NCBI GenBank assembly: GCA_029783825.1
Contig: JAREIK010017250.1
Span: forward strand, 1-64,000
Origin: Sapria himalayana
Lineage: Eukaryota; Streptophyta; Magnoliopsida; Malpighiales; Rafflesiaceae
DNA length: 64,000 nt
Reading direction: 5' to 3'
The first letter of the stretch is position 1. Every line of letters begins with the position of its first letter. Shown here in pieces: positions 38,453 to 50,462 of the stretch. The notes beneath the pieces were generated by a model. It saw nothing but the letters and a program-made list of their open reading frames with translations, was not told the DNA's origin and did no database searches. Made by a program: the position numbers and the translations under genes.

Positions 38453-38944
38453 TCATTTTTTTATTATAATTTTAAAATTCTTTTTAATTATTTATTTGTT
38501 TATTTATATATAACTATTAATTACAAAATAAATTATGAGTTAGAGAAATATAATTTATATAAATTATTTTTCATCAAAAAAATATAGATAAACTTATTAA
38601 AAGAAAAAAAAATTCAAAAACAAAAAATTATTATATAGTAATATATTTTTCTTTGCTTCTGAATCATTTTATGTTTTAAAATTATATTTTAATTAATACC
38701 TAACTTATTATTAATGGATTATTAATTTATTTTTTTATTATTATTAGAATATTTATTAATAAAATTGTTTATATTTAATTTATATAATATATAAATAAAT
38801 GATTAGTATAAGTAAATATTGTATTCACATTTGAAAAAAATTTAAAAATTATTATATTTTCAAAGGTTATAACCTTTGAAAATATAAAAAAATAATAAAA
38901 TTAAATTTTTTGTTATTTTATTTTTTAAATAAAACCTGCAACCA

Positions 38945-38952
38945 CTAAATGC
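38945..38952. repeat. Left target-site duplication of element C (CTAAATGC)
   Basis: Identical to 41757-41764 and to both duplications of element B. Confidence 0.95.
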
Positions 38953-39071
38953 TAGGGGTGCTGATGGGACAGGACGGAATTGGGATTACAAATCTCCAAT
39001 CCCTTCCCAAAGTTCAGAGATTTTTTTTTTGAAAATCCATACCCATCCCATAGGTTGAAAATACCAAGATG

Positions 39072-39923
39072 GGATGGGACGGAGATCGGGGATTTTGGGT
39101 AGGAGAAAATGGTTCCGGGACGGAACGAAGTTCGGACATTTTTTTCAATTTATTTTCTTCAAACCGGCCAAGTTAGTTCATGTTGAAACCTTTTGTTGTA
39201 CCATTTATCATTCCTAAGTTATGTATCTTTCAAACTCAAATTGGGCCAAATTTGTTTTGTCAAATAGGCTGAATACCGCAAATGAGTTCCATTACCTTGT
39301 CAAAAGCTTTGATGTGAAAAAAAGGATAGAAATGTTAAATAGAACAGGACCGAGTTGTGTGCTTAATTTGGTTCTTTGTTTTGTTACAAGTTGGCTTTGT
39401 TCAGTCGAGTGAAAGTTAACCATAATAGCAATACTACATTTTTTAAACAATTACTTAAAATATCAAGGAATAGCTAAAGATGACCACAATCATTGGTAGC
39501 AGCAATTACTACTTAAGTAATTGCTAAAATTAGGTAGCTTAAATTAACAAAAAAAATATAACTAATAACAACCATTATAATAATCATTTCAATGGTTCGT
39601 CCCAGAACAACAACAAAAATCCAAACCCAATTAATTATCTCTTCTAAAACTCCTCCCTTTTCTTCCTCCAGTATAGAAGGACAACCAAAGATGAAAATGT
39701 GTTAATCATGTAGACATAAATTTCTAAGATGAAAGAGTAATAAAAAAACAAAATATTACCTTATAAAATTTAATACACCCATTCCAAATTTAGTTGGCTC
39801 ACTATTGTTGGAAGAATATTTGGATCTTGTGATCCCTCTGAAAATTGTAATTGAACCATATTTTTATTAAATTGAATGAATAAAATAAGGAAAAGTGAAA
39901 TTAAAATTTACAAGATTTGTATA
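39072..39923. other. 3' noncoding region of element C
   Basis: Homologous to 24398-25250 in B. It includes the shared opposite-strand open segment (39221-39412) and the former last exon near 39768-39838, preceded by an acceptor CAG. The opposite-strand frame resembles no protein that I recognise. Confidence 0.55.
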
Positions 39924-41539
39924 CTATCCTGATTCATTATCATAAAGGTCTTGAACTAATTCTTCAATTTCAATAGGTTTGTTTGAGGTTCTAAACCAAT
40001 ATTGTAAAGATATGAGAATTTCAGCTATAATATGTGTTAAAAAACTCCTAAATTTATCTAAAGTTCTCTCCCCAGTGCTAAATGTAGATTCGTAGGCCAC
40101 GGTAGTTGCTAGGATTGCAAATACATTTCTTGCTACATTTGCCAAAGAAGGATACCTAACCTCATTTACCTTCCACCAGTTTAGAAGATCAAAATCAATT
40201 CTATTTTTTTTCAATTTTGTCCTCCAAGTACCTATCCAAGTCTTCCAAAGCTGAAACTTCTTCTTCTTTCTCCAATTCAACAAAAAAGATCATCAACATA
40301 ATATCACTACCATCAAAGAAATCATCATTTTTCTTCAACACAGTAGAAGAGAAACCATCTTCTTTTGATTCATCTTCATTTAAATCTTTATAATCATCCA
40401 TCATCTCATTTAAAACATTTATAACCTTTTCACCAAATTTTTAGCCAATTCCTCTCCATAATGCTAAGTGTACTTAAATTTGATATATCTAAGCTTATTT
40501 CTAGGATCCAACACTACTGCTACAAAAAACATAATTTTTGTTGACTAAAGAGAACCCAAATATTTGTCGAATAATCTCCTGAAAATAAACACTAAAGGTA
40601 GAATATTATGAGCCAAAAAATTTACAAGTTACCTCATAAAAAGTTTTCAAGATATGTGCCAAAATTTTGGCATTTGTTCAGTCTCTCTCAGTTGGAACGT
40701 TTGAACCAAACTCCTTCAAACACCTTTGGTCTTTGTTCTCCAACTTATCAAATTCTTTTTGATATTTTATATCAGTTTGTAGCATCAAATAAGTTTAATT
40801 CCATCTTGGAGGACAATCTAATTGCAATGAAGATTTATATGTCAAATTTTCTTCTTCAACACATAACTTAAACATATCTAATCTTTTAGGACTGCTCCTC
40901 ACATATTTCACCACACCTCTAATTTTTTGAATAGCACCCTCAACTACTGCAATGCCATCTCTGACAATTAAGTTTAGGATATGAGCACAACATCTCATAT
41001 GAAATTGCTCGCCTTTTAAAGTTACAACACTTTTCTTGACAAGCCTTTTTTTCAATTGTTCAACTGCAACATCATTATTTGATACATTGTCAACAGTAAT
41101 GCACATCAACTTTCTCAAACCCCATTCATTCATGCAAAACTCAATAGCATTTCTAATATTAACTCCAGGATGACTTTTAATTACACAAAAGTTCAAAAGC
41201 CTTTTATGCATATTCCATTAAGAATCAAGGAAATGAACAGTGAAACATATAAAGACAAATTTTGAATGCTAGTCCAAGTGTCGGTACTTAATGAAACTCT
41301 ACAACAATGAGATGATATGCTATCAAATAATTTTTCTTTTCCTTCACAAACAAAGAAAAACAATCCTTCAATATAGAGTGCCTAGATGGAATTTTAAATA
41401 GAGGCACACTAATTTCACAAAACTCCTTAAACTCATCCCTCTCAACAAAATAAAAAGGCAATTCATCTTTTATGATCATTTTCACCAAAGCCTCCCTAAC
41501 TAGTTGGATGGGCAGTAGTGAAATTGGTGGCATCTTCAT
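39924..41539 (-). pseudogene. hAT transposase of element C, BED region deleted
   Basis: The N-terminal finger is gone. The segment 41539-41288 is a chimeric frame in which 5' noncoding sequence runs into QLVREALVKMIIKDELPF. STDTWTS keeps the first Asp near 41275, then a frameshift follows. A TAA at 41218-41220 is shared with A. The open segment 41211-40795 carries TVDNVSNNDVAV (second Asp), MRCCAHILNLIVRDG and RSSPKRLDMFKLCVEEE, ending in a stop after PPRWN. The mid region is frame-broken. The C-terminal dimerisation domain is well kept (40283-39924: FDLLNWWKVNEVRYPSLANVA, split as FDLLNWWKV and NEVRYPSL, then VAYESTFSTGERTLDKF). The 3' intron donor has changed from GT to GA, and the frame now ends at 39924. 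Confidence 0.86.
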
Positions 41540-41756
41540 GTTATATATATATATTCCTGGTTATAGTATCGGTTTTTTAGGACGGGATGTTTCTCGGGAT
41601 GGATATTGCTTAAGATTCATAACCATCCCAAAAGAAAAAATATGTGACAGAACGGGACGGAAAAAGTCAAAGTCAACGAATTTTTCAAAGTCCCGATTTG
41701 TTCGGGAAAAGATTTCGGGTCGGGTCGTGAATCTCCGAGTCCCCTGAGCATCCCTA

Positions 41757-41764
41757 CTAAATGC
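41757..41764. repeat. Right target-site duplication of element C (CTAAATGC)
   Basis: Identical to 38945-38952. The V monomer resumes with ATATAAAGTTAAATCAA exactly as after element B. Confidence 0.95.
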
Positions 41765-44700
41765 ATATAAAGTTAAATCAATAAACTCTTAAACCCCGTA
41801 ATGCCTAAATACATAAACCATTAAACCGCTAAATACTACTTAATAATTAATAAATCTAATTTTTATTGCTATTTATTATATTTTAAATATTCATTTTAAT
41901 TATTTATTAGTGTATTTATTTAGAAATATTTATTACGAAATAAATTATTAGTGGGACAAATATAATTTAAATAATATTTTATTTATCTAATACAAATATA
42001 TGATTATAAAAGAAGTATAAATTTAAAAATTAAAATTTATTATCAAGTAATATAAGTTACTTTAATTTTGAATCAATTTGGGTTTAGTAAATATTTTTTA
42101 ATTAATATCTATCTTAATATTAATAGTTTATAAATATAATTTTTGAACATTATTATAATATCTATCAATAAAATTATTTATATTAAATTTATATGATATA
42201 TAATTATTAATATTATTATAACAAAATATTGTATTAAAATTACAAAAAAAATTTAAATATTATTATATTTTCAAATGTTATAACCTATGAAAATGATAAA
42301 AAATTATAGAAATTTTTTTTTATAATTTTATTTTTTTAAGTAACACCTATAAACCACTAAAAGCCTAAAAACATAAATCGCTAAACTCCTAACGACAAAA
42401 CCTCTAAATACGTAAATCATTAAACTGGTATACATTAATAATAAATCATAAATCTCATTTTAATTTTTATTCAGTATATTTTAAATTTTCATTTTAATTA
42501 TTTATCAATTTATTTTATAGAAATATTTATTACAGAATAAATTATTAGTGAGACAGATCTAATTTAAATTAAACTGATATCCCTAAATAATAAATAATAA
42601 ATCTCTTTTTTTCATTATAATTTAATTATTCATATTAATTATTTATTTGTTTATTTATATATAAATATTAATTACAAAATAAATTGAGTTACACAAATAA
42701 AATTTATATAAATTATTGATAAACTTTTTAAAAGAAAAAAAAATTTCAAAACAAAAAATTATTATATAGTAATAAATTTTGCTTTTCTTCTGAATCATTT
42801 TATGTTTTGTAATTATATTTTAATTGATATCTATCTTTTTAATAATAGATTATTAATTTATTTTTTGAGCATTATTAGAATTTTAATCACTAAAATTGTT
42901 TATATTGAATTTATATGATATATAAATATAATGATTATTATAACTAAATATTGTATTCACTTTTAAGAAAAATTTAAAAATTATTATATTTTCAAAGGTT
43001 ATAACCTTTGAAAATATCAAAAATAAAAAAAATAAATTTTTTGATATTTTTTTAAATAACACCTATAAACCACTAAATGCATGCACAGTTAAATCAGTAA
43101 ACTCCTAAACCTCATAATGACTAAATACATAAACCATTAAACCACTATATACTACTTAATATTTAATAAATCTAATTTTTAGTTCTATTTATTAAAAATT
43201 GTTATCCAGAAATATATTTTACTATAATTTTGAATCAATTTGGGTTTTGTAATTATTTTTTAATTAATATCTATCTTAATATCAATAGTTTATAAATTTA
43301 ATTTTGATCATTATTTTAATATATATCAATAAAATTATTTATATTGAATTTATAAGATATATAATTATTAATATTATTATAACTAAGTATTGTATTCACA
43401 TTTCAAAAAATTTTAAATATAATTATATTTTCAAATGTTATAACCTATGAAAATGAACAAAAATTATTCAAATTTTTTTGATAATTTATTTTCTAAAATA
43501 AAACATATAAACCACTAAAAGCCAAAAACATAAATCACTAAAATCCTAAATGAAAAAACCTCTATATACTTAATCCATTTAACAGGTATATAGTAATAAT
43601 AAATCATAAATCTCATTTTAAATTTTATTCAGTATAATTTAAAATTCTTATTTTAAATATTTATCAGTTTATATTTATAAAAATATTAATTACAGAATAA
43701 ATTATTAGTGAGAAATATCTAATTTAAATTAAACAGGTATCCCTAAATAATAAATAATAAATCTCATTTTTTTCATTATAATTTTAAATATTCATTTTAA
43801 TTATTAATTTGTTTTTATATAAACATATTAATTATAGAATAAATTATAAGTTAGACAAATATAATTTATATGAATTATTTTTCATCAAAAAAATATACAT
43901 AATCTTTTTAAAAGAAAAAAAAATTCAAAACAAAAAATTATTTTATAGCAATATATTTTTCTTTACTTCTGAATCATTTTAGGTTTTGTAATTATATTTT
44001 AATTGATATCTATCTTATTAATAATAGATTATTAATTAATTTTTTGATCATTATTAGAATATTTATCAATAAAATTGTTTATATTGAATTTATATGATAT
44101 ATAAATATAATGATTATTATAACTAAAGATTGTATTCACTTTAGAAAAAAATTTAAAATTTATTGTATTTTCAAAGGTTATAACCTTTGAAAATATCAAA
44201 AAATAACAAAATTAAAACTTTTGTTATTTTATCTTTTTAAATAAAACATATAAACCACTAAATGCATATATAGGTAAATCAGTAAACTCCTAAATACATA
44301 AACCATTAAACCACTATATACTACTTAATAATTAATAAATCTAATTTTTATTTTATTTCTTATAATTTTAAATATTGATTTTAATTATTTATTAGTTTAT
44401 TTTTATAAAATAGTTATTACATAATAAATTATGAGTGCGAAAAATATAATTTAAATAATTTATTTTTAATCAAAAAAAATATATACTTATAAAAGAAGTA
44501 AAAATTTTAAAATTAAAAATTATTATATATTAATATATTATAATTTAATCTTGAATCGATTTGGGTATTGTAAATATTTTTTTAATTAATATGTATCTTA
44601 TTATTAATAGTTTAATAATTTAATTTTTAATCATTATTATATTATATATTAATAAAATTTTTTATATTGAATTTATTTGATATATAATTATTAATATTAG

Positions 44701-46520
44701 AATAATTAAATATTGTATTCACATTTCAAAAATTATTAAATATTATTATATTTTAAAAGGTTATAACATAAGAAAATGAGAAAAAATTACCAATTTTTTT
44801 TGTTATTTTATTGTTTAAATAAAACCTATAAACCAATAAATGCCTAAAAACATAAATTGATAAAGTCCTAAACAACAAAACCTTTAAATAATTAAACCAT
44901 TAAACATGTGTACATTAATAAAAAATCATAAATCTCAATTTAATTTTTATTAAGTATTATTTTAAATTTTTATTTTAATTATTTATCAGTTTATTTTTAT
45001 AGAAATATTAATTACAAAATAAATTATTAGTGAGATAGATCTAATATAAATTATTTATTTTTCATCAAAAAATATATATATCCTTATAAAAAGAGGCAAA
45101 ATTATAAAAACAAAAGTTTATTATTTAGTAATATATTTTATTTTGATTTTGAATTATTTTAGATTTTGTATTTATATTTTAATTTATATCATTCTTATTA
45201 ATAATAGTTTTTTAATTTTTTATTGATCATTATTATAATATGTATAAATAAAATTATTTATATTGAGTTTAAATTATATATAATTATTAAGATTATTATA
45301 ACTAACAATTATATTCAGATTTTAAAAAAAATTAAAAATTATTTTATTTTCAAAGGTTATAACCTTCAAAAATTAAAAAAAAAATCAAAAAATTAAATTT
45401 TTTATTCTTTTATTCTTTAAATAAAACTATAAATCACTAAAGGCCTAAACACTTAAATCACTAAACCCCAAAACACCTAGAAACTTAAATCATTAAACTA
45501 GTATATCCTTAATAATAAATAATAAATAATAAATCTCTATTTTTTTTGTATTCATTATAGTTATAAAAATTCATTTTAATTATTTATTAATTTATTTTTA
45601 TAGAATTATAAATTAAAAATAAATTAAGAGGAAGACAAATATAATTTAAATAATTTACTTTTAATAAAAAAAATATAAACTTATAAAAAGAAGCTAAACA
45701 TCAAAAAAATAATTATATATTAATATATTTTATTATAATTTTGAATAAATTTACGTTTTGAAAATATATTTTAAATAAAATCTTTCTTATTAATAATAGT
45801 TAATTAATTTTTTATTATCATTAATATAATATCTATCTATATAATTATTTATATTGAATTTACATGATATATAATTATTAAGATTATCATAACTAAATAT
45901 AGTATTCACATATTAAAAAAATTAAAAATTTTTATATTTTCAAAGGTTATAACCTTCAAAAATGAGAAAAAATAACAAAAATAAATTTTTTGTTATATCA
46001 TTGTTTAAATAAAACTTAAAAACCATTAATTGCCTAAACACATAAATCTCTAAACTCCTAAACCCCAAAGCCCCTAAATACTTAAACCTATAAACTCGTA
46101 AACCTTAAATATAATTTAAATAATATATTGAAATATTAATTACAAAATAAATAATGAGTGATACTAATATAATTTAAATAATTTATTTTTCATCAAAAAA
46201 AATTTAATAGATAATAAAAAGAAGCAAAAACTAAAAAACAAAAATTATTATTTTGTAATAAATTTTACATTGTTTTTGAATCATTTTATGTTTTTTAATT
46301 ATATTTTAATTTATATCTATCATATTAATAATAGCTTTTAATTTATTTTTTGATAATTGATATCATATCAATCAATAAAATTGTTTATATTTAATTTATA
46401 TTATTATAAAATTATAATGATTATTATTACTAAATATTGTATTCACCATTTTTAAAAAATTTAAAATTATTATATTTTAAAGCTTATAACCTTTGAAAAT
46501 GTGAAAAAAATATCAAAAAT
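41765..46520 (-). repeat. Satellite array, minus-oriented, right of element C (V-W-V-W-V-W-Z-Y-X)
   Basis: Palindromes start near 42272, 42986, 43430, 44167, 44752, 45348, 45940 and 46478. The first six monomers alternate V and W, showing a tandemly amplified V-W dimer of about 1.2-1.3 kb. Empty V sites (CTAAATGC) lie at 43073 and 44258. No gene was seen. Confidence 0.9.
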
Positions 46521-46560
46521 ATTATCAAAAGTTAAGTATTTAAATATTTTGTCATTTGAA
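46521..46560. other. Satellite orientation switch 4 (minus to plus)
   Basis: A minus-sense X monomer ends in GAAAATGTGAAAAAAATATC. Plus-sense satellite is clear from AAATGTAAATATAATATTTT onward. About 35 bp between them do not align with either strand. Confidence 0.65.
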
Positions 46561-47705
46561 AATTTAAATGTAAATATAATATTTTAGTTATAATAATATT
46601 AATAATTATATATCATATAAATTCAATATAAAAAATTTTATTGATAGATATTATAATAATGATCAAAAATTAAATTAATAAATTATTAATAAAAAGATAG
46701 AAATTATTTAAAAAATATTTATAGAACCCAAATTCATTCAAAATTAAAGTTAAATATATTACTGGATAATAATTTTAAATTTTTAAATTTTTATCTCTTT
46801 TATATTCATATATATATATATTTTTTTTAATTAAAAATAAATATTTTAAATTATATTTGTTGCACTCATAATTTATTTTGTAATAAATATTTCCATAAAA
46901 ATAAACTAATAAATAATTAAAATGAATATTTAAAATTATAATAAATAGAAATAAAAATTAGATTTATTATTTATTATGTATTATATATCGGTTTAATGGT
47001 TATTATATTTAGGCATTATGGTATCTAGAAGTAAACTTATTTAACTATGTATGCAATTAGTAATTTATAGGTTTTATTTAAAAAATAAAAAACATAAAAT
47101 TTATTTTTATTATTTTTTGATATTTTCAAAGGTTACAACCTTTGAAAATATAATAATTTTTAAATTTTTTTCAAAAGTGAATTCAATATTTAGTTATAAT
47201 AATCATTATATTTATATATCATATAAATTCAATATAAAATATTTTATTGATAAATATTCTAAAAATGATCAAAAATTAAATTAATAATCTATTATTAATA
47301 AGATAGAAATCAATTATAATATAATTACAAAACCTAAAATGATTCAGAAGCAAAGCAAAATATATTACAATATAATAATTTTTTGTTTTAAATTTTTTTT
47401 TTCTTTTAAAAAGTTTATCTATATTATTTTGATGAAAAATAATTTATATAAATTATATTTGTGTAACTCATAATTTATTTTGTAATTAATATTTATATAA
47501 AAATAAACAAATAAATAATTAAATTTGAATATTTAAAATTAAAATTGAAAAAAATGAGATTTATTCTTTATTATTTAGGATATACCGGTTTAATTTAAAT
47601 TATGTCTGCCTCACTAATAATTTATTTAGTAATTAATAATTCTATAAAAATAAACTGATAAATTATTAAAATAAAAATTAAAATTATATTTAAAAATTAA
47701 AATAA
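46561..47705 (+). repeat. Satellite array, plus-oriented, left of the island
   Basis: It holds the remainder of one monomer, one V monomer with a palindrome near 47125 (one central mismatch) and the start of a W monomer. An empty V site variant (GCAATTAG) lies at 47053-47060. The W monomer is cut by the island at about 47705. Confidence 0.88.
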
Positions 47706-49970
47706 TTTATTTTATTCATCTCTCAACTCTAGAATGATTGCTAAAGCTCTAACCAAAATAATAGGAGCTTTTACTTTATCTCTATTATGTCTCATCATAT
47801 TTGATGTTGAATCACTGGACTATCAAAGGTAAGTTGACTCATGTAGGCTATTAGACTAAACCAAAGTTGTACCCCTATGTGTTGAAATAGCTAGTTGTTG
47901 AGGTTGATATTTATATTTATTATTGTAATTTCTTATAAAATATCTCTGATGCACACACTCAATGCAATTTTTTAAAACATAGTTCACCTCTAAAAAAATA
48001 ACTACCTTGTAGCCTATTAGAACAAACGAGCCTCAGGGTAGTTTGAGCAGGGCATGAAGTATGTGCTCTCTTTAATCAATAATCAAAAAATTTATTTTAT
48101 TGGCATGTCTGAGCCTTTTTATATTTCCTCATGGATATGAAAAGTATCATTTCTTTCTTTTTATATTAAATGAGTTATGTATACAAGCTCACAAAACCCA
48201 AAAAGGTGTAAATGAATCATATTCAAATGTATAAAAGGTTTTAATCATTGATCAAAATATTAGTCTTGCATATTGACACTTGAGGTCACAAATCAAAGGA
48301 AAAAGCCATAGTGATATTTCCAATCCCAAGAATTTTAGCTATAAAAAGTTATAAAGAGTAGTACTCGAGCTTTAACTATTTTTAGGGTCATGACTTTTGC
48401 TCTTGAGGAATGTCCAAAATTACAATCATTCCTAGTGCAATGACGTTGCAATATAAAGATAAAATGCACAAGCTATGGTCATATCCAATACTGTGACCCA
48501 GTATTATAATGATTAAATATGTATTCATGATCATTCTTAGTCCATAACAATATTTTCAATAGAGAAACACAAGTATGGTATATTCTCATCGATATGATTT
48601 TGTGTTCTAGAGACAAAATATACAATCATGACAATTGCTAATGCTACAATAATCAAAGCAAGAAAGAGACTTAATCCATAACTCACCCCTTGAGTCATGA
48701 CTTTGTGTTACATATACAAAAAGATAAATCTATGACATTCCTAAAAGTTGTGAATTTCAATTTAAATTTAACACTTAGTCATTTAATTATAAAAGTGCAA
48801 AACATGAGATATAGAATTTAGGTTTTATGGACCAAGGTTATAGTTTATGGTTATTATTTTTTTTTTTTTTTGGAAATTATAAATTTATTTATCATTTAGG
48901 CACACAACTTACAAGAGACTAAAAACCTTACTAATTTAGGTCATCCCACCAAATCCTATGCACCTTATGATGCACCATATTAAAACTATGCAAATATAAT
49001 ATTGTGGATGTGTATAACATGCAGCATCAAGTGTTTGCCTATGACATTGCTATGCAATGGAATACTTGTAAAACTGAATACCCATAAATCCACAAGGCCA
49101 TATCTACTGCTCTTTGTCAATTCATTCTTACCTCTTAATTCCTCATTCTTTTGCTCCAATGATCCTCAAAAGAGTATTTCTTAGGTTAGAATGCTCACTC
49201 TTCGAGCTCCAAGAAGTGGCTGTATGTTGCACCAAAAAAATATCAAAAAATATGCATGCATCGGTGTGCATGTGTGATAAGGTCAATCTCATAGTCTAAT
49301 TCTCTACGTATACAACCAAGCTAGAATACAAGTAAAATTACAAAATGCTATAAAGATGGGTCTTCTGCTCCCGAGAGTGTAGCATTGCCTAATGTCTATT
49401 TACAAAATGCATTAGTGGGCCCCACTTAGAGATACTCATGGGTCGAGTTGCCCTCATTTCAAGCTACATAGAGAATAGAAAAGATTGTATGTGTGAGTAT
49501 ATCATGATCCATCTCTACAAGTACATTGTGCATACAAAGTCTAAAATACAAATAAGACTACAAACATTAACTACAATTTTGAATCTTTCGCTCCCATGTG
49601 GATGGTCTGGACTCTATTGCTTACTGGCACTGCTTGGTGATGCTTCGGATTTTTGCGGCTCACCAATTAATCATGGATTACCTGCTACTCCTGTTTGGTG
49701 ATGGTTGTGTGGCGCTCTATGCTGCCTGATAGGGCTAATGGGACTCACTCCTAGCTACTCCTAGGTTTACTCCCCACCACTTTGCTCGGTCTCGTCAGTT
49801 GTCTGAATATTATCATCCCGGCTTGCTAGTGCGGCCCTCTACAAGCTGGTGTCCCATACTTTTGGCTACTTCAAGGACTTGCTGGCCCCTCTAAATGCTA
49901 CACCAAAATGGACAAGAATATGTGCACGTGTGTACTGTGGTCCGTCGCTATGTGTGTGTGGTGCTGTAGT
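47706..49970. other. Non-satellite island of unknown origin, about 2.3 kb
   Basis: The base composition is clearly less A+T-rich than the array, most of all from 49370 to 49970. No palindrome, octamer box or monomer word is present. No open frame exceeds about 90 residues and none resembles a known protein to me. A run of T lies near 48849-48871. The left satellite edge lacks the last part of the W body, and the right edge resumes at TCAGGGTAT, so about 25 bp of monomer are missing. No target duplication or terminal repeat was seen. It could be a transposon fragment, captured genomic DNA or an organelle-derived insert, and I cannot decide which. Confidence 0.7.
49302..49605 (+). repeat. Possible degenerate direct duplication inside the island
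   Basis: A segment at 49302-49380 (TCTCTAC, GTATACAA, AGAATACAAGTAAAATTACA, CTCCCGAGAG) resembles 49511-49605 (TCTCTAC, GCATACAA, AAAATACAAATAAGACTACA, CTCCCATGTG), offset by about 210 bp. A further pair (CACCAAAA followed by ATATGCATGCATCGGTGTGC, and ACCAAAATGG followed by ATATGTGCACGTGTGTAC) lies near 49220 and 49903. Similarity is weak and judged by eye. Confidence 0.35.
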
Positions 49971-50462
49971 ATCAGGGTATAAGAGTTTAGTAATTTAAGT
50001 ATTTTGGTATTTTGTGGATTATAGGGTTTAATTAAATAATTAAATAACAAAAAAATTATTTTTATGATTTTTTCTCATTTTCAAGGTTATAACCATTGAA
50101 TATCATGTTAATTCAATATAAATAATTTTTTTGATCAGTATTATAATACTGATCATAAAATAGATTAATAAACTATTATTAATAAGATAGATATTAATTA
50201 AAACAACACCTAAAATGATTCAAACTCTAAGTAAAATATATTACTAAATAATAATTTTTTATTTTTAAATTTCTGATTCTTTTTATAAGCTTATAAATTT
50301 TTTTGATGCAGATAAATTATTTAAATTATATTTCTCATTCATAATTTTATTTAAGAATTAATATTTCTATAAAAATAAACTAATAAATAATTAAAATGAA
50401 TATTAAAATTATAATGAATACAAATAAAAATGAGATTTATGATTAATTATTCAGGGTATACC

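Larger units (their letters stand above)
32206..38944 (-). repeat. Satellite array, minus-oriented block left of element C
   Basis: About eleven monomers. Palindromes start near 32655, 33168 (truncated), 33712, 34462, 35064, 35797, 36377, 36909, 37512, 38088 and 38858. An empty V site (CTAAATGC) lies at 34552-34559. Two local rearrangements are annotated separately. The last monomer before C is V-type and aligns with the DNA right of element A in reverse complement. No gene was seen. Confidence 0.9.
38953..41756 (-). mobile_element. hAT transposon C, defective, 2804 bp
   Basis: The left end is TAGGGGTGCTGATGGGAC and the inward-read right end is TAGGGATGCTCAGGGGAC. It is flanked by a perfect 8-bp duplication. 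It lacks about 0.8 kb that B has, including the BED finger and 5' region. The deletion joint is at 41504-41506, where TTG is common to both sides in B. C keeps the subterminal DNA where element N entered A, uninterrupted, so it provides the empty site. Both flanks match those of element A. Confidence 0.92.

Noticed and set aside
24271..41764. Independent, site-specific hAT insertions explaining the shared CTAAATGC
   Set aside because: hAT elements show weak target preference and the flanks beyond the 8 bp also align, so common descent is the simpler reading. It is not fully excluded.
48849..48871. T run in the island as the tail of a retrotransposon
   Set aside because: No target duplication flanks it and no reverse transcriptase sequence is visible beside it.
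49438..49701. 87-residue frame in the island
   Set aside because: No recognisable domain, no neighbouring exon with plausible splice sites, and a length expected by chance. I do not call it a gene.
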